This document shows positions 11,926 to 22,239 of a stretch of DNA of 64,000 nucleotides, in pieces. The DNA lies in NCBI GenBank assembly GCA_958450365.1, contig CAUEEP010000043.1:186001-250000 (forward strand). The letters are read 5' to 3'. Each line of letters begins with the position of its first letter. The first letter of the stretch is position 1. Origin of the DNA: Mesorhabditis belari (Eukaryota; Nematoda; Chromadorea; Rhabditida; Rhabditidae). The notes under the pieces were generated by a model. It was not told where the DNA came from, made no database searches, and saw only the letters and a program-made list of their open reading frames with translations. A program made the translations under genes and the position numbers.

Positions 11926-13517
11926 ATGATCGTTTCGCGAGTCACTTGCTCCAGTTTCTTCGTCTGAAAAGTTAGTACAATTTACTCCAGGAAGCTCTTA
12001 GATTATGACAACCTCAACAACTTCAAGATCGATAATCTGATGAGGATGATGATTCTTGCAAACACATCGAGAGCATAACTGCAGTGATCTCTTACTTGTT
12101 TAATCAAAATTCATTTACCATTTTACCCCCACAATCCATGCATTGGAACATTTCGAGGAGAGACACCTAAAGAGTCTTTTCTTCAACCAGAATCTCAATC
12201 AAACCTCCTTTCCACAATCTTCACAAATGCTTTTCATTTCAGCTTCTTTTTGCGTCGATTTTTCTTCAAGTTCTCGCAGAAAGGCTAAATTGATTACTGT
12301 TTTAGTATTAATATTACTAATAGTTTTCACTTTCCAAAACGAACTTTTAAGTCGATTTTCCCCCCATGCCTTTCCAACGATGTGAAAACTATTGGCTTGG
12401 CAGAGTGGGCATTTGTGCGCGGAGCACGAAAAACCCCTTTGGGCCCTTCGGTAAAAACATTCATTACACACAGTATGTCCACAATGGAGAATGCATGGCT
12501 CTTTTTTGGCATCTCTCAACGAATCTAAACTTGTATTGCTTTTTAGAACCAAGCATCACCCACATTTCTGATGGCAAACCGGACATTCCGGAATTGTGAT
12601 TGATTGGGTTGTTTGCACATATCCTTTCCCTTGCCGATCCAATTTGAAAGCCTCACTTGAGAGCAGCTCTTAAAGAAGGATTCATTGATTTTTACTGTTT
12701 AAAAAATCTAACCCATTAAGTAATACGATGGAGTTGGCTCGCGATCAAAACAACCCGATCCATTCGAAAGTGAATGCACTGGACATCTTGCATCGATTTT
12801 TCTTTGCTTTTCGTAACATCCCATACAAATTTCTGGAAATTCTTGAAAAGAGCAAATAGTCTGCGTTGGTGTATTCTCTGCGCCTGCCGTCTTCGAGTCT
12901 AAAAAATGTAATTGCGTGACAGAAAATTGTATCATTTTTAATAAGCAATTACATCTCATTTTGTGTACGTAATGTTGTCATTTTGTGTGTCAAAAGTTTT
13001 AAAGTGTAAACTGTATTTGGCAAATTTTGGGCTGAACCGAGCTGGCTTTAAAGTTTTGGATTTGGAGGATTCTTCGGATATTCTTGGCCGGTTCGTTTAA
13101 ATGCAGCAGCTTCAAGGGCTTTTGATGATTCTAGCCGATAATTTGCCTACTCTGACGTACTTTAGCCACCAAACACTATCTCAAAGCCGATTATACTTGA
13201 AAAGCAAGCAGAAGCGCTGTAGTACTACTTGAAATATGTTGAAAATACTCTAGAGATCGTTCGAATTGAGTTAGCCTCATTATTTGGTTCAAAATCAACT
13301 CACATGGTGTGTCACATTTGGGACAATTGAAAGACTTGAAGATTTGTTGAGTCGAGGTGAGCATTCTTGATTGATAACTGAAATGTTTGACGAATAAAAT
13401 AAGATAAAAACAAGCAAATTGGCAAAGGAACAAAACTGCAATTCCTGGTAGATAAAATATTGCAAAATTGAAGAAGTAAAGAAATGTTGAGATGAATAAG
13501 CTCTGCTGTTTGTCCAA
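10940..13517 (-). CDS. RING-type zinc-finger protein, multi-exon
   Basis: Probable E3 ubiquitin-ligase-like protein. Order from the 5' end on the minus strand: a hydrophobic frame (13380-13517, no ATG; possibly a membrane segment) and a CPKCDTPC knuckle (about 13300). Then an exon at 12711-12903 with EICMGCYEKQRKIDARC. Then the RING finger: CPVCHQKCG (12566-12600) joins across a 30-nt GT-AG intron to EPCILHCGHTVCNEC and CPLCQ, the usual C3HC4 order. Then an acidic helix with CEDCGKEV and, after an intron, FQCMDCGGKM, which resembles a B-box half. Then coiled-coil-like exons (VTRETIIPQIEVYNVC; ILSRTDQLGYLNGFAEVNEQ; FGERFETICEKYLGELRSF). The 3' end is uncertain, near 10940. The membrane segment and exact first exon are unresolved. 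Two partial copies lie at 684-1763 and 6420-7970. Confidence 0.6.
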
Positions 13518-14390
13518 GTTAGTAACTAACTCTCTTAACTAACACATTTAGCCGTTACAATGCTTTTCTAAAATGATTTCACACGAAACCCAAGACGAAA
13601 TAACAAGCTCGCGCCGTAGCAGATTATTTCGATTTGGAGTGGAAGAAACCGAAATAAAACCGTATTAGAAATTTAAGCAACAAACTAAAACAAAAACGCG
13701 CTACAAAAACAATAAATTTTACGAGGGGGAAGAAAACTTAGCGGCAATCGGCATAAAAGCTGGATAAAGAGCCCATCATGAAATGCGGAAGAATGAAAAA
13801 AATGGCAAAAGCGGATTTTTGTGCGGGATACGGTAGCGCATCCACGCTTTAGAAAGCTCGCCGTCTCTTACAAGTAATTGGAATTTAACTCTCATGCAAT
13901 TTAGGGAAATCGAAAGATCTGCCAATAATTGTTATCCCATAGACTTAATAGGAGACAATTAATTAAGTCCAGTGATACAGCGAATTGCAAGAATTGTTCT
14001 GCAGGATCTCTGACCTTTGATCATCCTTTGTACTGAGAGTACACCAGGGCACAATTGAAGCGCTGAAAATTGAACACTTGCAACATCGTTTAGAAGCAAA
14101 ATAAAAAGAAATTAATTGTCGGAAATGTAAAATTTTTAAAAAAATTGTAATTTGTAAAAAATGCTTTTAACTTCTGAAACTGAACCAGTTAAACGATTCT
14201 GACTACCAAAGTCATTAGATAGACCAAAAGTCTATTATTCTTAGAGGAATATGATCCAAACCTCCAGACAACGATCCCACTCCTCTCAGTCGCCGGTCCT
14301 CTTCTTTTCTTTCTTTACCTTGTTTTGACGTCCACAATTGTCCCACAAACAATTGTCAATTTCTCAATTTTCCTTGCCGGGTAATTTGCT
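12390..14390. repeat. segmental duplication SD1, copy 2 (partner 700-2830)
   Basis: Same-orientation duplicate of 700-2830. Between 13520 and 14390 it contains only noncoding shared sequence. It ends next to the 9-bp tandem repeat at 14415. Confidence 0.8.
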
Positions 14391-14414
14391 CAAGACATGG
14401 CATTTTTTTAATAA

Positions 14415-14513
14415 AAATGATACAAATGATACAAATGATACAAATGATACAAATGATACAAATGATACAAATGATACAAATGATACAAATGATACAAATG
14501 ATACAAATGATAC
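14415..14513. repeat. 9-bp tandem repeat, about 11 units
   Basis: Perfect or near-perfect array of the unit AAATGATAC. Because nine is a multiple of three, every frame stays open, which creates false open frames (repeated Asn-Asp-Thr on plus, Ser-Phe-Val on minus). The partner SD1 copy does not show it. Confidence 0.95.
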
Positions 14514-14519
14514 AAAAAT

Positions 14520-15400
14520 GATACTTTCAAAGTATCCCCTGAGCTCTAGTTGAATATCTTTTAATTCTGTGCAAAAATTCAAACAAATTGGGTAGGTATG
14601 AGAGCTACGAAGCTCCACTCCTTTTTCTGCGTAGATTTTTCGTAGCTGCCACTTTTGTTTGAAATTCTCCACGAAACTAGAAGATATTCAGCTGAGGAGG
14701 CAAGGGGGACACTTTGAAAGTATAGGTTTACCGTAAAACCGATACCGTAAAACTTCTAATACAAGGATATGTCTGTTTATTTTTCAAGTTCGCCCCTAGA
14801 GTGTCCACTTATTAGATTGTCCAATCTTGATTATTGATCTCTGAAAATAGGGAATGAAATACTGTTTAATTCTGTTTTATTTTTGAACTTATCTTGAAAC
14901 TATCGACAATCTATCCAAAGGACATTTTTGGCGTGCCATTCTATTCTATTTTACTTTAAAAAACTGCATCTGCACTGAAAAGGAAATTAACGATCTTTAC
15001 GGGCAAGCAGTAGGTGACTCTGGAAAACCATCTACAATTGGTATCATCGCTTTCAAAAGAACGAGTTTTCTCTTAAAGATCAGGTCAGGGCGATCGACTG
15101 ATCTTGATGGATCCACTCTTCTGACTCTTACACGCGATGACAACAAACAAACAACAATGAGTTAGCTGCGCAGCTTCAGTGTGATCATATCACAGTCATC
15201 TTTAATCTATGGGCTATAAATTAAAATTCGGCTCGTGGCTTCCACATGAGCTGACTGATGTGATGGAATGTAAGTGGCTGTCTGTATCTACTCTCGTGTT
15301 ATCACTTTTGATCTTTTTCCTCCCACCTGATAACAAGCGATGAAAAATCGGAAACCTATGTCAAATTTTGGAGACATAAACAATGAATTGCTCCAGGTGA
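14520..15400. other. no gene recognised
   Basis: Noncoding on both strands as far as can be seen. No terminal inverted repeats or conserved exons were found. Confidence 0.4.
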
Positions 15401-15407
15401 AAAACCA

Positions 15408-15850
15408 AAGCGGATCCCAAGCCCGAAATTCACCAGAAGAAGATCTTGTTATTTATTTACTGGGAGTTGCTAGAAGGGACAACTATCAAGGTATCCCTAG
15501 ACGTTGATCAATTGGATCGAGTCGCTTCTGAAGTGTAAAAAGAGGCCAACCATGAGCAAAGTTATTTTGAAACATGATTACATGTTGCAAACTTGATTAA
15601 GGAAAAACTGAAGACTTTAGGCTTAGAAGTTCTCCAGCATGCGCCTGCCTTGGCTCCTAGTGATTTGATCTTTTCAAGAATGGCTGTTGATTTGGCCAAT
15701 GAGCACTTTGGAGATGCGGGGGAAGTCGAAAAAATTAGATCGACTCCTTCAAGCGGCAGTCCCGTAGCTTTTGGGAGAAGAGAATCTACGCTTTGCCCAA
15801 TAAATGGCAACAAGTCATACTTAATAATAGCAGCTTTCCCCTAAAATCAG
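15408..15850 (+). pseudogene. dead mariner (DD34D-type) transposase, C-terminal half
   Basis: Conceptual reading on the plus strand gives ADPKPEIHQKKILLFIYWE, two stops, then LIKEKLKTLGLEVLQHA, then APSD and a tail with VDLANEHFGDAGEVEK. This is the classical mariner transposase C-terminal domain order: the strand before the second Asp, the PxxxPDLAPSD-type third-Asp segment, then the WQxVI tail in a shifted frame. The second catalytic Asp region is lost to stops and small indels. It abuts the repeat block at 15851. It is a different lineage from the DD37D element at 57 kb. Confidence 0.75.
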
Positions 15851-16625
15851 TCAAGAATCAGTCAAGAAAATGAAAGTGAAATTAGGTTCGGGCTGGAATT
15901 TTCCCATGTCTAGTCTACAACTTAGCTGACAACAAATAATAGTGACAAATATTGGGTTGGCAACAAAAAAAAGTCTTCGGAACGATTTGAACTCGAATTT
16001 CGCAAAAACAAATCCACCAATTCAAGAACACTTTATTCTACTATTTACAAGTCGACTTCAAGAAATGGCTTGTAAAAAAGGAATAAATAAAATTTTTTTA
16101 TTATTGGAAAATTCTTTCTACATACAAGTTTTGTAGTTTGAAAACAGCTGAGAATGGAAGCGTGACTGGTCGGATTGGGCTCATTTGAGGGTCTGAAAAA
16201 TGGACCATAAAACTCCAATCAAAGATCTTTTGGTACAGAAATGTAGGCAAGAATTCAGGCTTTAATTCTCTATATAACACTTAGGTTTTTGAATTGATTG
16301 CGACGTTTGACATGAAATCTGCTGAAAAGATGTTTCCGTGATTTTAGCGCACCTTAAAATTTCCGGTCCCAACGGAGACTACCACATTATCATGGCTTTC
16401 AATTAGCAAACAATTTTCCCGATTTGTTGGAACGATTTTCGATCATCCACTATATTTTAGTTTCCAAGAATTTTGACTGCTATTTTAGCGCCGATTTGAT
16501 GCTTGATTTTGGTTCCTAATAAAGTCTTTTTAAAATGTACTTGAAATATTTCATGATATGAACCAGATTTATTCATCCATCCCTAAACAAAGTACAACAG
16601 TTAGAATATACAAAAACAACTCATG
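15851..16625. repeat. repeat block shared with 34376-35155 and, inverted, with 45.7-46.5 kb
   Basis: This stretch lies just beyond the 3' end of RTK-A and is repeated beyond RTK-B. Its left part also resembles 53.3-53.6 kb in the opposite orientation (shared GGAATTTTCCCATGTCTAG and GTCTTCGGAACGATTTGAAC-like words). At 16420-16515 it holds, on the plus strand, an inverted and truncated piece of the last exon of RTK-C (acceptor plus ADLMLD, then a break). It therefore forms a tail-to-tail junction of A-type and C-type gene ends. Confidence 0.75.
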
Positions 16626-16632
16626 CACACAC

Positions 16633-19600
16633 TCAGCAACCCTTTGTCAGTAATTGGCTTTCGTTGAAGCTCGAAAGTTTTTGGGTGATCGTCTGGAAGG
16701 TGGGTCGGTTTGTGAGACGGGTTTTCCAACAAGAAGTCATCACTTCCGAACTGGAAAGTTATTTGTAAATAGATAAGAACTGAAGATTAGAATTATCCCT
16801 TGAATAGGTCTCACATTTGTGTCGGTGTCCGGTGCGGGGGTATCAATCGAAAGCCTTTCTTCAGCTCGCCGAGCAGTCTTGATGGCTCCAGATCCTCGTA
16901 GGGCGTGTCACCGAAAGAGAACATTTCCCAGAGAAGAACCCCAAATGACCAGCTGAAAGAGCTTTTTCTGTGAAATCACCGAATGTTGTGAACTTTTCAT
17001 TATTATTATTACTATTCATTATTTATATTAATATTCAAGAGTTATTAAGAACTTTACGGTGACATCTCTGAAGCTTACACATCAGCTTTCTCGGTAAATA
17101 TACCGAACTCGATTGCCTCAAGAGCCGTCCATTTGATGGGGAGACAGCCGCCATGCGAAGTGTAGAGCGCCTTATTTGAGCTACGACTCAGCCCGAAGTC
17201 GGAAAGCTAAATCGGTTATAATTTCGATGCATATGAAATGGCTAAATTTTTTAGTCATTTTTAATGTTTAGTTCATTGTAAATCCCGATCACAACCTTAG
17301 ATGTTTTTTGCGAAGTAAGCAGAATATTGCGCGCCGCCACATCACGATGGAGGACATTTTTGGAGGCGAGGAACTCCTGGAATGTGGAGTGAAATTTTTG
17401 CTACTGAAAAAGGATCTAGAAACTGAAACTTCGAGAAAGTGAAAATACAGAGCAGCGCCTAACCAGTGCACTCGCCACCTCCCAGGCGATTCGATACAGA
17501 TCCTCAACGAAAATTACATTGGTTGCAATCTGAAACGTCTGGATAACAGAACATGCTCATATGAAAACAAAAAATCTACAGTCAAACCTCGATGATATGA
17601 ACGAATGAAAGGTTAATAATAAACGTTTTTTCCAGATTCGCAATTAACGAGGATTGATTATAGAAATGTATTAAGACTCCGTCTTGATAAAACTTTAGTA
17701 CTTTCTATTGGGTTGGGGAGAATGAGTCGGCGCCGAAAATCAAAGAAATTTCTAAAACTTGTAGCAGACTTTGTCAAATGATATGCGTTTGATATCCGTA
17801 GAAGGGTAACTAATTCTCTACAAAATAATATTTAAAAGAGAACTCAAACAGCGCCTCAACTCAACAAAGGATCATTTTTTCACAAAATCGATAAACTGTC
17901 ATCTAGAGTAAACGGTTGGAGGGATCTTCCTGAAAATTTGGTAACTTATGTAATTGAGTGTGCTCTATCTTTTTTATATAAACACCAAAGGAGGTTTATG
18001 TGGAAGAAACTGTTCAAGCAATGAGTCGGACTTTTTGTCATTTTGATTAGCTGTGTTTGGGAATCCATAAAATCCCAAAAAAGAAAAGCTTTGTGGAATC
18101 TCTCAAAAGCCATTTTGTAAAGAAATAGTGGACCATTTTGATGAAACAAACCGTGTATTTAAAGAAGGTTTTATGGGTGCAAAAAGTTTCTTTAAATTTT
18201 GGCGCCGACTCATTCTCCCCAACCCAATAGCTAATACTCTATAAAGATACTTGATGGTCGGTTCGCTTGATGCTGACCAGCTGCGTGTGCAGATTGCCAA
18301 AAGCACAGAATTCGGTCAAAATGGACGGATTGTCAAGACTAGAGGAGCATCCCAGAATCGAGAGTAGATATGGATGGAAACCGATCGATTTCATTGTGAA
18401 GATCTCTTGTAAAAAGTTGGCTCTAAAAAGTGTCAAGTCTCGTGTCACTTTTGAATGCTAGATCCTATCACAGTCGAAGCTGTATCTAGTGGAATAAAAG
18501 AGTTTGAAAAACTTGATATTATCGACCGTACTTAAAGAAAAATATACTATCACTCCCCTAAGCATCTTCTCCTTATTCTACTAAAATTTAAAAGACGAAC
18601 ACATCCTGTGGAGTGGCCGGCTTTTTGACAGCGACCTTTACGAACGTTTGATTGGATGAGAAGTGCTTCTAAAAGATTTACTTTCAGCCTTTAAAAGTGG
18701 AAAAGAGAAGAGGAGGCAAATTTAGATTCTGATTTAGATTCCGGTGATTCCGGTGCGTTCTTGATCAGGCTGTCAGGCAAGCCTTTAAAGACGTAAGACT
18801 GATTGGCCTCGACCTTGATAGAGATCCTAGGTGTACTGTGTTTTAAATTGATTAAAAGAAAGAAAATGTCAAAATGTTTTCCTCTATTCAACAAGCCTCT
18901 AAATCGCGATTCGCGAGTAGACACGGCAGCGTTCCACGGTACTCTCCGTAGTACACATCGGAGAAACCACCTCGACCGATTCGATTCGAAATCGTCAATT
19001 GCAGCGAATCGATCTCCCATGGGTCAACGCTTCTGAATATTGGTGAAAAAGTTGAAATTGTACATCATCTGCCATGCATGATTACACAAACAGCAAAGCT
19101 GGGCTCATGCCTTCATGTGCAACAATGAAGGCTTTAATAGCAAAGTTGTTGTAATTCCTCACCTGATGTATTCGATCTGGGAACCTTGCTTTTCGCTGAA
19201 TTTCATTGAAAATTTGAAAAAAACAGAGACAAACTTGCAGAGCTGGTAGGTGTAAAAAATGAGTTGTGAAAGGAAGACGACAATTGCGATTGGAATGAAG
19301 ATGTAGAAGAGTTTAAAGGACTCTCTCGTCTCTTCGATCTGGTTCAAAGGGTTTCTGGTTCAATGGCTTCATGGTTTATGGTTTCTGGTTTCTGGTTCAA
19401 TGGCTGAATCTGCCTCTGGCAAGCATAACTCTCGCCCTTTCACTTTCGTTTCCTTACAAGGAGGCCTCAAGAGCTTACGTTGTCTTACTTCAACTTCAAA
19501 AAAAACAATGCCGAAAGCAACTCAACTCGACCTCATGCAAAACTTGAAATATGAATTTCCGAGATAAGTCGTCGAATCAATCGCTCAAGACTGTATCAAC

Positions 19601-21670
19601 CGTTACCTCAAAGCTTCACTCAAGTATGGTACTTCAAATCCGAATAGTCGTCACAAGAAGCTCTCCAAACGGGCCGAGCGCCATATCAGAAACAAAGCCT
19701 CAAACTCTACGAGGTCGGCAAACGAATTCAAACGGCAAACGACGTGAGCAGTCGCCAGGGACAGAGAACAAAATATTAAATTGCTATTGTTATGAATAAA
19801 CCTCGCTATCTCAAAAAATAAACAAAAATGCAACAACGACACAAAAATTTGGGGAGGGGGTAGCGTATGTTTTTGCACCGAGGCGATTTTCGTTTTTCGG
19901 CTGTTACGTTGTCCCGATCCATGCTATGACGAAGATTTTTGGGGTTTAAGGGTTATTTTTGGGCCTGAATCCTTCATACCGAAGCATCAACTATGCTATG
20001 CAAACCTTGGTACATCGAAAACTTTGCGTTGATCCCGTTTGTCTGGTGATGGGATCGGGCCAGCAAATGCATCGTAGCGACACTGATCGATTGTGCCGTT
20101 ACTCTAGAAATTGAAGATTTCTAAAAGCACTAACAGAACGGCAGATCGGATTAGGGTTAGGCTCAGAGTCAAACGCTCACGATGTAAAGTTCGGGTGTGT
20201 AGATGTACTTCCCACGGGGAGCAACGAGGGACAAATAGTGGCCATAGGTCGTACTCCAACCCCAATAGATTATCGCATATTTGAGCTCGAAGCCGGAGAA
20301 GTCCTCCACACCGACAACCGGCGCATTGTCATCTGGAATTTGTCCCGATATTTGGAGTATTTTGATGACAAGCTTCACACATATTACGCCCTTCTTTCTA
20401 GATCCTAGATCCCAGACACCCACACTTAACGACGTCTTCTCGAAAAACCGAGTAGGCGAAGAGGCAATCACAATGCTTAACGGGAAGCGTCAACCGGATT
20501 GTTGCATTCTCTCTCACAGCGTTCACCATGTAGAAGCAGTACTGCATCGGGCTCTTTCGACTAGAGTGTAACTACGAATAATCCTCTTAATAGTAAATTA
20601 AATATCTTTAGATTTGAAGGGAATTTTGCCACCAAATCAGTCAACGGCTGCGTTATCTTTAAAAAGGGTCGTATATAGCGCCGTAGTAGCCAAAATTAGA
20701 GGGAGCTCCTCGTGGCCAAATTAGCATAATTTGGTTAAAAAATAATTAATTGCATAGTGTCTGATTAGTTACTGCATCAATGCAAGTCAGTTAATTCACC
20801 TTGCTTTCGACTTCTCCCTTTCTTTTCCTTTTTTTGCTCTAGTTTGCTACTCATATCAACAGAAACCTAGCAGGGTACAACTTTACACCTCAAAAAAAAG
20901 AAAAAAATACCCACCATCTATCACCGTCTAAATCATTTTGGGTGCTACTGTAAGTCGGCGCCTCAGCTTTCTTCGCAGTAATTTTTTGCAATGATTCTAA
21001 AAAGCATGGTAATTTTTTAGCGTTTTAAATAACACCTCCGGACTACTGAAGTTCTCAGAAACACTCGCAAGGGGCTCAGTATATTCATATCCGTATTTTT
21101 TTATTTATCAAGTTTTGCTGTTCTGAAGGAAAAAACAGTTTGCAATTGAATGGTTTAATAAACAGAAGCAAACTTTAGCCAGTTGATGTGGTCGGGATGC
21201 TGCTCTTTGTCATCGATGTAGAGCGGGAAGATGAAATTATCGTTGCACTGGCATGAGCCTTGATTGTTCGTGTCGGTGCTTGTGTGGATGCCGACAGAGA
21301 CGAGAAATGAACAGTTCCCGGCACAATCGCTTGCTTGAACGGTCAATTGCTAAAGGTGGCAACTAGAATTCTAATCAAATATAACTAGTTAAATTGTGAG
21401 CACTTGTCAAAGCAATCAAATAATCAAAATTCGTGGACTTTCAAAATTTTTAATCTGGGATCTTTATTCATTTTTAGGTTCCCAAATGTATCTTATATTC
21501 ATTTTTAATAGCCCATAACTCGACAGCCCTTTTTATAAATTCACCATAGTCTCGCGGAAATCGTGACTGTGCTCAGAGTAGGAGGGAAAATCGGTTGTTA
21601 AAATGACCACTCGATCCTCGGAAGTAACAAGTCGAAATAAACCCGATAAAGCCACGACAACGTAGATCAT
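16633..21670 (-). CDS. receptor tyrosine kinase A (ectodomain partly deleted)
   Basis: Probable single-pass receptor tyrosine kinase. Exon 1 (21545-21670) encodes signal peptide [17 protein letters not shown]. Ectodomain exons follow at 21174-21349 ([18 protein letters not shown]), 20426-20560, 20181-20372 ([18 protein letters not shown]) and 20006-20103. The membrane exon ends at 19163 ([18 protein letters not shown]). The kinase has a glycine loop [14 protein letters not shown] (18893-19032), VKVAVKKPA (18.6 kb), [10 protein letters not shown] with TEFCAFGNL (18.3-18.45 kb), HRDVAARN (17.3 kb), SDFGLSR plus [10 protein letters not shown] (17.1 kb), [10 protein letters not shown] (16.85 kb) and [15 protein letters not shown] with stop at 16633-16635. 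All catalytic residues are present. Compared with RTK-B it lacks the ectodomain exons equivalent to 38.5-39.9 kb; unrelated DNA (19.35-19.95 kb) sits there, so a normal receptor may not be made. Confidence 0.8.
17708..18227. mobile_element. MITE family 1, copy 2, in an RTK-A intron
   Basis: 520-bp element with TTGGGTTGGGGAGAATGAGT ends and TA on both sides (17706-17707, 18228-18229). RTK-B at 36240 reads TTTCTAGCTAATAC with no element, giving an exact empty site. The element lies between the alpha-C exon and the exon before HRD, so splicing need not be affected. Confidence 0.95.
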
Positions 21671-22239
21671 TGTTGATATGAATGTCGATTTTAGGCGTTT
21701 GATGTTGGGTTACGAAAAATGAAAAATGACTGAAAAACGCTAATCTTTCCATTTGCCTCATCGTTATCAAAAAACAAGCAGTATTGAGCGAAACAATACA
21801 GCTTAATACAACTTAGTGAGTCACAGAAAGGAGTTTCTTGTCACGAAAACATTACTGCAAAAACTAGGGAGAGACGAAAAAAGTCAGGGTTTAGGGGTTG
21901 AGTTTTACTTTCCAAAATTTTCACTTTCGATGAATTGACGCGTTGTTGTATTGAAAGAAATCGGGAACGGTTGGATTTAGGAGCAAAAATGGCAACAGTC
22001 ATCCGATTCGAAACCATCTACAGAGCGACCGTTCCATCAGCACAAAAGGCTGCCTACAAAAATCAGACAGATCAGACGGGGACACCCGCGACTGGCTGAA
22101 CAACAACAACATTGCAACTTTGGACTGACCCGCTCGATCTCCTGAAAGCAATAAGTACTTGATGTACATTAATATTAGATAGATTTTAGCTATTAGCTAG
22201 TAACAATTTATTAGCTTTTTTAAAAATTCCAAAAGAGCA

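Noticed and set aside
14338..14672. Open frames with repeated Asn-Asp-Thr or Ser-Phe-Val
   Set aside because: Both are read-through of the 9-bp tandem repeat; no family features outside it.
18691..19020. 109-residue minus-strand frame over the RTK-A N-lobe
   Set aside because: The true glycine-loop frame ([12 protein letters not shown]) is another frame of the same strand. Part of this frame ([15 protein letters not shown]) might be an exon, but an 8-base difference from RTK-B argues against coding.
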